Positions 1 through 10,504 of a stretch of DNA of 64,000 nt are shown here, piece by piece. Under the pieces are notes generated by a model. It saw only the letters and a program-made list of their open reading frames with translations, ran no database searches and was not told where the DNA came from. The first letter of the stretch is position 1. Every line of letters starts with the position of its first letter. Both the position numbers and the translations under genes were made by a program. This stretch comes from Biscogniauxia marginata (lineage: Eukaryota > Ascomycota > Sordariomycetes > Xylariales > Xylariaceae): positions 496,001 through 560,000 of the forward strand of contig MU404058.1 of NCBI GenBank assembly GCA_022695795.1, given 5' to 3'.

Positions 1-564
1 TGGGTGGAGTCCTTGTATATATTCCCCGGGTAAGCAGGATCCTGGATGAATCTCGTATATATGCTAATGTTTTGAAGTGGTTTTGGAGCTGGCATGAGTA
101 GTTCGGGAATATTTGTTGGCATCAACGCAGTTGTCGAGCCAAGCCATAAAGCTGTAGTTGCTTCTGGGCTTAATTTATCAATGCCAATAGGAATGGTTCT
201 CGGAGTAGCAGCAAGTAGTGCAGTGATGCTACAAATGCTGCAAAGGACTTTGGATACCAGGTTGATTGAACTTGGCTTGAATCTAGAAGCCAGAGCACAG
301 GTATGTATGAGACTGTTGATGTGAATGACAGGATATACTAACGTCTTGCTAGATAATCGAACAAGCAGCAGCTAGTGTTGATTTTATCAAAAAGCTTCAA
401 GGTCCAATCGCGGAAGCTGTCATTGACTCCTATATCATCGCCCTCAGGTATAGTCATGGTAGGTACAGAATCCCGGACGAGCTTAGGCAAAGTTTTAATT
501 AAATCTTATAGTTGTCATCCTCGGGTTTTCTGTCTCGGCACTTTTCGCTGGGTTTCTTCTTTGA
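1..564 (+). CDS. MFS transporter, C-terminal part (5' end outside window)
   Basis: Membrane transporter of the major facilitator superfamily, probably a drug/proton antiporter-like member of the plasma membrane. Only the last two or three membrane segments are present. My exon model is <1-29, 78-300, 353-458 and 512-564, with introns 30-77 (gtaag), 301-352 (gtatgt, branch atactaac) and 459-511 (gtaggt). Joined, it reads a glycine-rich segment GFGAGMSSSGIFVGIN, a second small-residue-rich helix (SMPIGMVLGVAASSAV), a short amphipathic loop, and a last helix VILGFSVSALFAGFLL before TGA at 562-564. The GxGAGM helix and the long loop before the final helix are typical of the 14-TM drug:H+ antiporter group. 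The stop comes directly after the helix; the next codons would read DRRL and then a second stop, so the true tail may have lost five residues. Exact substrate unknown. Confidence 0.72.
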
Positions 565-1673
565 GACAGACGGTTATAGCTAGATCGACGGACTCAATAG
601 AATGAGTAGTATTACAGCGTTATTGTCATGGATATACATATCCAGCCAACATCAAAGCTGAATCGGCGGGAAAATGTATGATGAGCTGGGGAGGATAAAA
701 GCCAAAGGAAACTGTAGTGAGAGTTTCGGAGCCATATCGTGTCATTAAAGCCAAAAATGGAAAGGAGAAAACCTAGCTAGGGCCAAGAAATAGGATGACG
801 TATACAGGAGAAATATATCTCGGATCTATTTCCAGGTTTTCTTACCCACTACTATGATCAAGCTATCTTGGCGTACGTTGGGTAGCCAAATCTAGACAAC
901 TTGTACTTCATACCTGGGATTAGATTGCCTACATTGTAACCTAAGATCTAGTATATATAGACTGGAGTACGATATTAAAGGGGCAGGAACGGGTCTATGT
1001 ACCTTTTTTCTTCTTCCTTTGCAAGACAAGGTTAAATATTAAAGAACAAAAGATAAGATGATCTGCCGAGCCGCTATGTAGTTCTTGGCGTCCTTCCCGA
1101 GGTGCCGAGTTAATTCGGATGAAGATCTGCCCTCTGTTATACCCAATCTGGGTTGCATTCTCCGTCTCGTTGGCTGGACCGTGTGGTTATGCCGGAGTTT
1201 TGCCGTATAAACCGGTTGAATTTAACGTACCTAGTCCCGGCGACACACAGGGTTTATTCATGTGTAATTCCCCGTGCGTCTACTACTGCAGCAGGGGGAG
1301 GAGCACGCACTTTAGATATAACAACCAGCTCTACGACGCTACGATGCCAACTTTGACCCGAACAAGCATGTCTTTATTTAATCCCATACAATTCCACCCT
1401 ATATCCTGTCAAGAATCCATGTTGGTACCCCGCATACTCCAATAGGGGCGTCCGTGGGCCGGTGGACCTGCGTCTTCTCTGTAAAAGTAGTAATATCTAC
1501 ACTAAACAGTTAGATGCTAGTACGGCAGGCATTTGACGCGTCAGTGTACTAGACTACAATACTGTCTTAATAAAAGTCGCTCTTGCAAAAATCAAATTGT
1601 CAAGCGAGTTAGCTGTTCATTCGTTGCTCCCAAGGTGACCTGTTTTTGCTGCTCTGCCACGCGCCTGCCGACT
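565..1673. other. intergenic, no gene seen
   Basis: Space between the transporter end and the tannase start. It has a pyrimidine-rich stretch near 1000-1025 that could belong to the tannase promoter. A 108-codon open frame at 1119-1445 starts with a hydrophobic segment, but I could not support it as a gene. Confidence 0.5.
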
Positions 1674-3545
1674 ATGCATCCCTCCTGGGCTATCCCTCTG
1701 CCGCTGCTGGCCGGCTCCGTGGCTTTCGCAGCCGATTGCTCATCCGAGTATTTCACCGCGCTGCTCGTAAGCCACCCCGAGGCGACTGTGAACTTTGTCG
1801 AGGCTGTCCCACAGAACGGTAGCTTTGGCCAGGGTGAAGCCAATATACCGTTCCCGAGCAATGCAACACAGCTCCCGGCGCTTTGTGCCGTCGGCGTCAA
1901 CGTGAAGTCATCGGAAAACTCCTCTTACAACTTTGGCCTGTTTCTCCCGGATAAGACGTGGAACGATCGGTTCATGGCTACGGGCAATGGTGGCTTTGGA
2001 GGCGGTATAAACTGGTATGCTAACAGCTTCTTATTGCACATGAGTGAAATTCCTGAAAATGCGAGAAATACGATCTCCTGGGACGTACCAGGGGCTAATA
2101 GCTTGCTATCCTACATTGAGAGTAGATATATATTAACCTGAACTATTAAAACTTAGGCCCGATATGGGACGGTTCTCCCAAGTAAGAAAGCGTCCTAACT
2201 ATTTCACCAATCGACCGTTTATTAACAATGTTGCTAGTATGGCTTTGCGACTATGTCGACAGATACGGGCCATATCTCAGATGCCAACGACGGTTCGTGG
2301 GGACTCAATGCCCCCGAGAGCCTTATCGATTGGGGGCATCGCGCCATGCACGGGTCTGTTGTACTTTCTAAGGTTGGACTCGATATCTCCTATTCATCAT
2401 CCATAATTACCACGTAAGCTAACGGTGGACTATAGGAGATCATCGTTAGCTACTACACAGCCTCAACTGGCATCAAGTATTCCTACTACGCTAGTTGTTC
2501 AACCGGTGGTCGCCAGGGATTAAAGGAAGTTCAGTTGTATCCAGACTCGTTTGATGGGATCTCTGTGGGAGCTCCTGCTTGGTGGTCGAGTCATCTGTCC
2601 TCGTCCACCCTGTGGCTAGGTCTTCTCAACGTCCCAGAGACTGACCCGAAGCATATTGACCCATCGCTCTTCCCTGAGATCGTGGACGAGATGACAAAGC
2701 AATGTGACCCTCAGGATGGTGTCGTCGATGGCATCATCAGTGATCCCTTCGGATGCAACTTCGACTTTGAGGCGCTTTTGTGCACGCCATCTTCAAACTC
2801 GACGGCATGTCTCACGGCGGCGCAGCTAACGACGGTATACAAGTTCTACAATGCATGGGTGGATACAAACCAGACCTATGTGTTCCCAGGAGTCACAATC
2901 GGCAGTGATCCGACTTTCCTGCTGAGCTCCCCAGCAAACCTGGGAACTGATTATTTCAGATATTTTCTCTACAACGACCCTAGCTGGGACAACACCCAAT
3001 TCACGTACCGCGATGTCCAGGCCGCCGACGCCGTTGATCCCGGAAACGCTACGGCGGACAACTTTGACCTATCTCCGTTTATGGAGCGCGGAGGAAAGAT
3101 TCTCAAGTACCACGGAACGTCCGATGCTCTGATCCCGACGGGTAGCAGCATCTACTTCTACAAGAAGGTCCTCCAGACGCTCCGTCCCAAGGGGGTGAAC
3201 CTCGACGATTTCTACCGCTTCTTCCTCGTGCCCGGGATGGGACATTGTTCGGGCTCGACCGTAGATGCTCCTTGGTACCTCAGTGGGGGTAGTCAGAAGC
3301 TTAGCGGCGCGACGCATTCTGTTCCTGGCTACGAAGACGCCGATCATGATATTGTCTTGGCTCTCATGAGATGGGTCGAGAAGGATACGGCGCCCGAAAA
3401 GCTCATAGCAACGAAATTCGTTAACGAAACTGCTTCACTTGGTGTACAGAGCCAAAGACCTCTTTGCGTGTACCCCAAGCAAGCTAAATACATCTCAGGA
3501 GATATTAATGCGCCGGATAGTTGGGAGTGTAAAGGGCTTTATTAA
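1674..3545 (+). CDS. secreted tannase / feruloyl esterase family protein
   Basis: Extracellular serine esterase of the tannase family, which cleaves ester bonds of gallate or hydroxycinnamate in plant polyphenols and cell walls. Exons are 1674-2014, 2157-2181, 2238-2372 and 2436-3545, giving 536 aa. The frame closes exactly across a 25-nt exon that encodes DMGRFSQ. Residues 1-20 form a signal peptide (hydrophobic, ending VAFA). A GNGGFGGGINW motif precedes YGFATMSTDTGH. The nucleophile lies in C188-S189-T-G-G, the acid is D397 in HGTSDALIP, and the base is H437-C438 in GMGHCSG. These form the family's CS-D-HC arrangement, in which the two Cys bridge the active site. A D-rich loop at 258-265 (DPQDGVVDG) fits the family's calcium site. 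I chose the ATG at 1674 because it begins the signal peptide; an in-frame upstream ATG at 1533 does not. Length is normal for the family. Substrate (tannin or feruloyl ester) cannot be decided from sequence. Confidence 0.9.
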
Positions 3546-3760
3546 TCTCGATATTTAACTTAACCGTTAATATAAGTACTTATAAAATCTATATATTATA
3601 TCAAATAATACGATTAAAAGAATTAATAATTTAACATTTATTACAATTATTTTTTATGAAAGAATAGCTTATAATGAAGTTTTTAATATATATTAATATA
3701 TACCTAGGTAGGTATGTATATATATAACGGCTTGTATTATATACAGTTGTAAAATAGAAG
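3546..3760. other. AT-rich intergenic DNA
   Basis: Very AT-rich, with many TATATA and TTAATA stretches and no open frame of note. The composition is like fungal repeat DNA altered by RIP, but no recognisable source remains. Confidence 0.45.
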
Positions 3761-3997
3761 AAAAAAAAAAAAAGAAGATCACCCACAACGTACGCGTCAA
3801 CCCGAAGATTTGTCCACACGTATGCAGACTTCCCGCAGAAGTGTCATGGACGTGATCACCAGCCCTTCAAAATCTCGAAACACAAGGGTACGCACACAGC
3901 ATGGGATTCGAACCCATGTACTCACTATGGGATTTACCCACGTTGCTGGGCACGCAGAATTGCGTACAATACCAGCTAAACCAACATACCCACATAG
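3761..3997 (-). mobile_element. SINE-like Pol III relic (tRNA-type A and B boxes, oligo-T end)
   Basis: On the minus strand, TGGTTTAGCTGG (3972-3983) fits the Pol III A box. GGTTCGAATCC (3904-3914) is a consensus B box inside a perfect T-arm (ATGGG, loop TTCGAAT, CCCAT). The unit runs on for about 130 bp and ends in 13 T (3761-3773), a Pol III terminator. The spacing between the boxes is about 57 bp, and the would-be acceptor strands do not pair, so it is not a working tRNA. A tRNA-derived short interspersed element or a decayed tRNA is the best reading. No target-site duplication was identified. Confidence 0.42.
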
Positions 3998-4188
3998 CCA
4001 ACATGCCCACATGAGATTTGATTTTGGTTCTTTGCTTGTTAGTTAGGTCTATGTACCTTACTCCTCCATTCTTCCGTCTTGCCCCTCAGCTTTTGCCCTG
4101 GGCAACGAGTTTATCAGCTGCAGCGGGAGAATTCCCTTCTGTTTTACTTCCATAGAGAACCTATGCACTTTAGGTACGTACCTTTCCA

Positions 4189-4274
4189 GGGACAATACAT
4201 GTCTACCTACTATTGTCCCAAGCCGCAACCAAAACAGTACAAGGACCACCTACTATCATAACCTAAGCTTAGGT
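4189..4274. repeat. inverted repeat plus 14-bp palindrome
   Basis: GGGACAATA (4189-4197) pairs with TATTGTCCC (4211-4219). Just downstream, ACCTAAGCTTAGGT (4261-4274) is a perfect palindrome. They lie upstream of the gene at 4357, between it and the SINE-like relic. They could be operator-like sites or remains of a small DNA transposon. Confidence 0.45.
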
Positions 4275-4356
4275 GGGTTTGTCACCTACACCATCTCAAT
4301 ATTTACGTGAGATACCTTTCTGAGGACTCTAGAATATTCACGACCATCTTCACGTC

Positions 4357-5301
4357 ATGGGTTACGGGTTAAATCTCACCAACATCCTTCCTAAGGCTGG
4401 ATTGATCTATCAATCCAAATGGAACGTCACGCAACACAGCCGCCACGATGAGTACATTCGCAAGGCCCTCCAACGTGTTTATCTGGTGAACGACTCGGGA
4501 AAATCGATGGACAAGCACGAATCAAGATCTATCATCGACAATGTCCTCGCTAGCAACATCATGCTTGCAACGGATCAAGTATGCACCTCCCCTTTACAAG
4601 AGAACATCTCGACGCACCTGACAACCCCCAGAAGCTAACACCAGATAATAGGACATGATAGATCTGCTGATAGATCTCGAGGGAGATCTTGGATTCTTAA
4701 ACTTCTGTGATGCCCTTCTAGACCGTATCGACTGGGCCAAAAAACTCAACGAACGGGCTTTTTACGACTTCATTTTCCAACTGATCGAGGCACGCAAAGA
4801 ATGGAAGAAAAGCCCGCGCCCCCCCTTCAACTTGGAAGAGCACAGTGCAACTGCCAGAGCTATTGATGGCTTCCTCGAGGCTGCTGGCAGACGATGGGAC
4901 TCAGCAGTAAGATATACCCAAGCACCTTACCCATGTTTTTGATTGCACACGCGTGCACACGCGTATGTAAACAATAATAAAACAAACACAACAACAAACC
5001 TTCTCCCCTCTCCCCAATCCATAAAGAAAAGAAGTAACACACGTTACTGCAATTACGGTTAGCTAACAACATTTGATTCTAGTGCGCTGAATTCGAGATT
5101 TTCTGCGCTTGCGATGGTCTGGGCGAGGACGAGTCTGACAGCTACGAGGATGGTGACAATACCACAATGTGTGGTACTGGGGAGGACGAGGAAGGAACGG
5201 ATAAGTTCAAGGTTGACATGCGATCGCTCGGGGACGTGCTCGATGACGAGATGCGTACGGAGGAAATGGTGTCCGAAATGGACAAGATGAACTTAGACTA
5301 A
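4357..5301 (+). CDS. hypothetical protein with acidic C-terminus (3 exons)
   Basis: I do not recognise the family. Exons 4357-4578, 4652-4906 and 5083-5301 join in phase 0 at both introns (gtatgc...aatag; gtaaga...tctag) to give 231 aa. The N-terminal 160 residues look like a soluble, largely helical protein with alternating charged and leucine positions (for example a DMIDLLIDLEGDLGFL stretch). The last exon is strongly acidic (EDESDSYEDGD, EDEEGTD) after a CAEFEIFCACDG segment. There is no signal peptide and no membrane segment. Clean splice junctions and an unbroken frame over three exons argue that it is real. The function is open; the acidic tail could suggest a nuclear or chaperone-type protein, but this is only inference. 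Confidence 0.6.
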
Positions 5302-5396
5302 CTAAGAGCACCAAGAGCATCTTACTATGTCTAAAATGACGAACGACACTGAATTGAAATCATGAAGCACACTACGTACATCGTTTTGCCAGTGAT

Positions 5397-6190
5397 CTAC
5401 CGCAGTAAAAGCCGGCCCCAGTTGCGCACGAACCCCGAGATCAAAGGTCCATACCTCCAGCTCGCCCACAGGCCCGCACCCGACGCCGCGTACGCCAGCA
5501 ACCCTTTAGCGATGAAGATCGCCCCGATAACCTGGAACGTCCTCCTCTCGTTCAGGCGCGAGAACGGCTCGTCCGGCACCTCGGCGCCCAGGAACTCGCA
5601 CAGCGGGGCCCAGCCCATCTCGAGCACGAAGTCGAGGACCTCCCTGCCGCGCCGGCGCGCCTCCTCGCGCACCCGGGCGTTGTGGACCTCGTAGGCGGCG
5701 ACGCAGAAGCAGTCGGGCGTGCCGAAGCGGCGGGCGCCAAAGCCCGTGGCCGCGACGTTGAGCGCGTACCACAGGCGGTCGGTGGCGAAGGGCAGGCCGG
5801 CGAGGCGGAAGCGCCAGCTACTGAAGAAGAAGCCGAAGGACTCGCGCCGCCGGTTCAGCACCACCGCCGCCCCCCCCGGGTACATGTCCATGAGGTCCTC
5901 GACGAAGAAGATGACGGGGAGGTCGGCTACCGACCCGTGGCCCTCGGTGAGCTCCCGGAGCAGCGCGTGCCGGCGCGCCGCGTCCGTCTCGCGCGCCGCG
6001 GCGAGCATGAGGCGCTCGCGCGACGGGTGTGGCAGGATGTGGGCCATGTGGAGACACGGCCGAAGCTGAGGCGCTTGAGGGCGGCCTGCATGGAGCTTGT
6101 TGCGGCGCGGGGGACGCCGGCCGCGATCACGCGGAGGGGGGTGGGCTTCCCCTTTTCGACGACGCGGTCGTCTGTGATGAAGCGCACCAT
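5397..6190 (-). CDS. sulfotransferase-like P-loop protein, frameshifted
   Basis: Fungal member of the Sulfotransferase_4 family (P-loop fold using PAPS in characterised relatives). The N-terminal frame from the ATG at 6190 reads LRVIAAGVPRAATSSMQAAL, which matches the family's PAPS loop (usual GxPRTGT-S, here RAATSS), then LKRLSFG. The protein continues in another frame as CLHMAHILPHP, a hydrophobic strand VIFFVEDL, VVLNRRR, then HNARVREEARRRGREVLDF, GWAPLCEFLGAEVPDEPF and a C-terminal membrane-like helix (VIGAIFIAKGLLAYAA). The order and motifs are those of the full family, about 265 aa in total. The break is at 6055-6063, where GGCCGTG lacks one base needed to read G-P-C. This may be a real pseudogenising deletion or a read error in a GC run. 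The gene is much richer in GC than its flanks. The loss of TGT in the loop also makes activity uncertain. Confidence 0.72.
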
Positions 6191-7226
6191 CTCGGCGAAG
6201 GATGTATGATAGGAGGAAAGGAGACAAGAAGAAGTAAAGGGAAAGTTGGCTATGTATCCTCTAAGTAGCCACGACACAAATAGGATGAGGATCGGTTGAT
6301 ACGATACTCTCTTTCACGCGGATCTAATATATCGGTTCAAGTAGCTTATAACTTATAAGCCCGTGAGACTGAGTGGGAGAAGACGGCTTGAAACCAGTGT
6401 AGCAATGAAAAGGGGTAGGTAGCATGAAATAACCATGAAAGATGCCTATAGAAGAAATAAACCCAACCTCTAGCAGACAACCCAACCTCAGCTTGAGGCA
6501 TCGTCTAGAATATTTTATACAAGAAGGACAGCGCCGTGACCTGGCAGCTCCAAGTTCTTACACGATTTACGGTGGATAGCTGCGCCCCCTATTTTGATCG
6601 CGCCGCTATCTTGGCTGCCCAGGTGGCCTAGAAAGATGGAATGAGCTAGTGTCGTAGTTGGTGGACGGCATGACTGGGGTTGTAGTAGCCCGTAAACTAA
6701 GGAGTTGATCGAGGGCATACGAGTAGGGGTATGTATGTAGTAGACAGATGGACTTCATCTGAAGTGCGGTTAACCACAGCTATAGGAAAGATGAGGCTGA
6801 CTTTTGGTTTAAAGTTCAGTGCTAGCGCACAGGAACAAAGCAAGTCTGTCACCTGACTAAGTGGGCACAGTGCACCTAGAACAACCCCAAGACCTCATTG
6901 CCTGACAAGGTCTTCGACCCACCCGACCACGGCGGTTTGCGGCGCGGAATAACAGCATTCCACCTTTAGAATTACAAGCCAATCAAAGCGTCAATTGGAT
7001 TTTCAGTGGCAGGGAAGGAAAAAAAAAAATTAATCCCCAAGCTTCAATCCTCCTCCTCCTCCATAGCTCGCCATCACCACCGCCGATTTTAATCCTCACC
7101 TTACAAGCGACAACACCGCCTCCGCAAACCCACTCTCTTCCTCTCGCGCACGCATAGTATAATCGAAATTGCGACCTCCTTACGAATTTACACGCTAAAC
7201 CGCTTCAACGCAAAACCGCGGCGAAG
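6191..7226. other. intergenic, 5' regions of two divergent genes
   Basis: Lies between the sulfotransferase start and nop10. An A-run and CCT-rich tract at 7020-7075 directly precede nop10 and probably belong to its promoter or leader. A 67-codon minus-strand frame at 6515-6718 has no supporting feature. Confidence 0.5.
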
Positions 7227-7545
7227 ATGCATCTCATGTACACGCTCGACGCCGGCACGGGCAAGCGCACCTACACCCTCAAGAAGGTGCTGCACGGCGA
7301 GGTCACCAAGTCGGCGCACCCGGCGCGCTTCTCGCCCGACGACAAGTGGTCGCGCCAGCGGGTGACCCTGAAGAGGCGCTTCGGCCTGCTCCTGACGCAG
7401 CAGAGTAAGACCTTTTATTTCATATCTATCTCCATCATCTCGTGGGGAAGAGGGGGGAGAGGCGAAACAAAAGTTACGCAATATACCTACTGATCATTCT
7501 TCTTCCCTAATCACAGAGAACAAGATCGCCGAGAACGGACAATAA
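7227..7545 (+). CDS. nop10: H/ACA ribonucleoprotein subunit Nop10
   Basis: Small core protein of H/ACA snoRNPs, which direct pseudouridylation of rRNA and pre-rRNA processing in the nucleolus, together with Cbf5, Gar1 and Nhp2. Exons 7227-7404 and 7517-7545 give 68 aa, the usual length. The start MHLMYTLD, the core KRTYTLKK, and the block [18 protein letters not shown] followed by TLKRRFGLL are the family hallmark. The intron (gtaaga...cacag, 112 nt) splits a lysine codon, and the short last exon adds NKIAENGQ. The gene runs toward nob1 on the opposite strand, another ribosome-assembly factor. Confidence 0.96.
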
Positions 7546-8307
7546 ATTTGCTTCTGTGAAAAAGATCCATCGAGCGAAATAACGGTAGCGAGAACGGAGT
7601 TGTCGTCCGACAGTACGACTAAGGCGATCCACAGAGCTGAACTACGAGAGGCACATAGGGGCTTGGCGTTGACGACAAGAGAACTGCGCCACGAGTCTAG
7701 GGAACTTGCGGTTCTATTTAATGCACTCTCCACGAGGCGCCAAATATGCATACCCGGTTATTGATTCTTTTTTAAGGCGGCGTTTTTACAGGCGCGGTGG
7801 ATGAAAACGGACCCAGATTGATTTCTTGGGGGGTCCTTGATTTAGAGGCTCGATTAGGACCGTGTTGGTATCTCTCTGCCGGACAATAAAATGAATACAT
7901 TCCTACTTTCAACCTCTTGACTTTTGAGGTCAGATTGCCGACCGATTAACTTCTCTCGGCCGGGATTGTATGGCCTGGCAATGCCGGTATCTGTATAATC
8001 ATGAGAGCACTCGATCCTTCACGACATGCAGCTCTAAACGGTAAATAAAAGGAAGTGAAGAGGAAGACAAGGCGAAGGAAGGCCCGAGAAAGTTAAGAAT
8101 TAATCTAATAGATCTTACTCTTTCGTCCGGGAAGCTCAATAAACACAATCCTAAACTCCATTAAAAAACCCGAGCAGCAGAAAGTTGTTCGTGAAATGGT
8201 CCCATTTTCCTATCTGGTATCAATGTTTTTCTGAATGAACTCCCTGTAACATAACACGGTACAAGACCAAACCTAGCTCATGAAAACTGCTAAAGACGGT
8301 TGGACGA
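7546..8307. other. intergenic between convergent nop10 and nob1
   Basis: About 760 bp that must hold both 3' ends. No coding signal was seen. Confidence 0.5.
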
Positions 8308-9759
8308 TCATCTCTTTCTCGAATTGACATTCTTCCCCGCACCGACCCGTATGCGGCCCGGCGTCGTCCTCCGCTCCCCCGTCAGGATGCCCGGCAGGTA
8401 ATCCTCGTCCATCAGGTCCCTCGTGCGGGCCCTCTTCTCCTCCCCCGTCTTCTTCGCGTACTCCTTCTGGTCCTCGGCGAGGATCAGCTCGCGGCCCCAG
8501 CCGTTCTTGCCGCCCCCGGGCCCGCGCAGCTTGCCGTTGGAGGTGCCGTGCACCGGCTTCGGCACGCTGTACACGTTGCCGCGGTTGTTCCACTGGAAGT
8601 TGCGCTTGAGGTGCAGCGTGAAGTTGCCGGCCTGGTCGGTCGAGCAGCTCACGCGCGTCAGGGTCGGCTGCCCGCACCGCGGGCAGAACTGCTTGCTCAT
8701 CTCCCGCGTCACCTGGAAGCAGCCGTGGCATCGTAGGACCCACGTCTTTACGCGCGTAATACGCGCTAGGCTCGGCGACACTAGGTTCAGGTTCATGCGC
8801 AGCAGGACGTTCTGCATCGCGTAGTCCGATGTTAGTAGCGCAGCCTTTATGACTCTTTGGATTGGTTGCTCGGGCGCCGATAGTTGGTCCTTCGCTTGGT
8901 GTTTCTTCAGATTTGACGGCGTGATCCAACCATCATCGTCGTCATCTTCTTCATTTTGTGTTTTAGTTTCTAGTGTGGCGTCGTCGGTTGGCGCAAAGTC
9001 CACAGTGGGTATTGAAGAGGGTTCTAAGCTCATGGATTCAAGGGCTTGAGTGACAGTTTCTTGCCTAACCGCAGGCCCTCCTTGTTCCGTTGACGCTTCT
9101 GCATCATCCGAGGTGGGCGCTGGTGAAGGGGCATCTACTGGGGCTTCTGTTATCTCCTGTTCGTCGCCTGATGGTTCTATTGTCTTTGTCGCTTCGGAAT
9201 CTGGGGTGTCTTCCGCGGAATGCTCATCTCGACTAGTCTCGGTCTCCTCTGAAGTCTCTTTTGCATCATTCTCCATGCGCTGTGCGGCAGGCGACTTCCC
9301 GTTCAACCTCTTCTGACCGGGCGTCCTCCGCAACCGCCAATCGCCGCCATTCCTCTCGCATTCTAGTTCGTATGTGAGGGCAATGAGGTGCAAGTCTGGT
9401 CTGCTCAGGACCTCGAGGTCGCCGGTCCGCCGCGCAAAGTCGGTCACGAACTTGACGCTTTCCGGGCGAGGACTCCGTAGCTTGAGGAAGGGGAGGAGCG
9501 TTGTCTCGACGCGGGTTCTCGTTGCAGCGTCCCGTATTTCGCTGATAACAGAGGGGAGCGTGTAGAGTTCGTGCGCTTGGGCGAGAAGCGTGCTCACGGG
9601 GGGGTCGTTCTTGATGAGGGGCCCCGTGTCCAGGACGAGAGTATGAATTGGCTTCGGGGGTGTCGTCGCCGTAGCTGTAGTCTCTGAATCTTGTTTCGCA
9701 TTGGTATCAGCTGACTGTACCATCTCTGACACCTGCTGCTGAGGCTCTACTGTCGCCAT
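8308..9759 (-). CDS. nob1: 20S pre-rRNA endonuclease Nob1
   Basis: PIN-domain nuclease that cuts 20S pre-rRNA at site D to finish the 18S rRNA 3' end in late pre-40S particles. Single exon, 483 aa from the ATG at 9759, which has a good context (AAAATGGCG); an in-frame ATG at 9837 would add 26 residues. The PIN domain starts at LVLDTGPLI with catalytic D44; other acidic residues include SEIRD near 74 and PDLHLIAL at 121-128. A long acidic, low-complexity linker (about 155-290, including EEDDDDDGW) is as expected for fungal Nob1. The zinc ribbon has C344-H-G-C347 and C359-P-R-C362, followed by a basic NFQWNNRGNVYSVPKP block typical of the C-terminus. Confidence 0.95.
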   Translation of the reverse strand: MATVEPQQQVSEMVQSADTNAKQDSETTATATTPPKPIHTLVLDTGPLIKNDPPVSTLLAQAHELYTLPSVISEIRDAATRTRVETTLLPFLKLRSPRPESVKFVTDFARRTGDLEVLSRPDLHLIALTYELECERNGGDWRLRRTPGQKRLNGKSPAAQRMENDAKETSEETETSRDEHSAEDTPDSEATKTIEPSGDEQEITEAPVDAPSPAPTSDDAEASTEQGGPAVRQETVTQALESMSLEPSSIPTVDFAPTDDATLETKTQNEEDDDDDGWITPSNLKKHQAKDQLSAPEQPIQRVIKAALLTSDYAMQNVLLRMNLNLVSPSLARITRVKTWVLRCHGCFQVTREMSKQFCPRCGQPTLTRVSCSTDQAGNFTLHLKRNFQWNNRGNVYSVPKPVHGTSNGKLRGPGGGKNGWGRELILAEDQKEYAKKTGEEKRARTRDLMDEDYLPGILTGERRTTPGRIRVGAGKNVNSRKR

Positions 9760-10504
9760 TTTCTTCCTCTGCAGTTCGTCTGGGGATTGCAGGTTCTTGA
9801 GATGGTGGGGTCGATGTTGTTCGCACATGCATCGCATTTTTGGGTTTTCGCGGGGTTCAAAAAGTTTTAGCGGTATATCCGGGCAGAACCCTCGCCCCTT
9901 TTTTAATAGCGGGTACTTTGTATATTGCTTACAACGATTCCACGCATCCCTCTAGATTATAGGCGCTATTCCGGGAATGCCCTCTCTATGGACGGTGATC
10001 TTTGTGAGATATCGTAATTACCACAGACTCATATGGACAATTACGACTTCTCTGGAACCCCGTGCTATGTTGAAAATCCCTGTCATGATGAGTAACCCAA
10101 TAAGCTCCTTAAGTTAGAGTGGATTACTGTAGAGTGTAAACCGTAGTATGAACATTAATATTATATCCTCTCATCAATGCCCTTTCACATAGTTCTGAAT
10201 AAGCTACATGAGTTAAATGGAAATAGACGACTACGTCTAATGGGTATCTACTTACTCAGGCAGGGCAGTGCGCATTCCTACCACGAGACGCCGCCAAGAG
10301 TAAAGATTGGTTGATACCTGCTAGATAGGTCTACCATCTCAGCAAAGCAGCCACACAAGGGTTAGCTAGATAAACAATAACGAAAACGACCCGAATCCAG
10401 AAGGGAACGCGAGTAAGCAGATAAAGGGATCCTAGGAGCACAACTCCTAGAACGATTCCCAAAATTGGCCGGCTATTACGCTGAGACCTTTCTTGAGTAT
10501 GCAC
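9760..10504. other. intergenic, nob1 promoter side
   Basis: Upstream of nob1 and downstream of the next minus-strand gene. No coding signal or clear repeat was seen. Confidence 0.5.

Noticed and set aside
1119..1445. 108-codon frame beginning with a hydrophobic segment and six cysteines, like a small secreted protein.
   Set aside because: No clear signal-peptide cleavage site, overlapping alternative frames of similar length, and no splice or context support.
3901..3990. Functional tRNA gene on the minus strand.
   Set aside because: T-arm is perfect, but the acceptor strands do not pair and no 7-nt anticodon loop with a 5-bp stem can be formed.
5682..6209. Long plus-strand frames across the sulfotransferase-like gene.
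   Set aside because: They are GC-rich mirror frames of the minus-strand gene, which alone carries family motifs.
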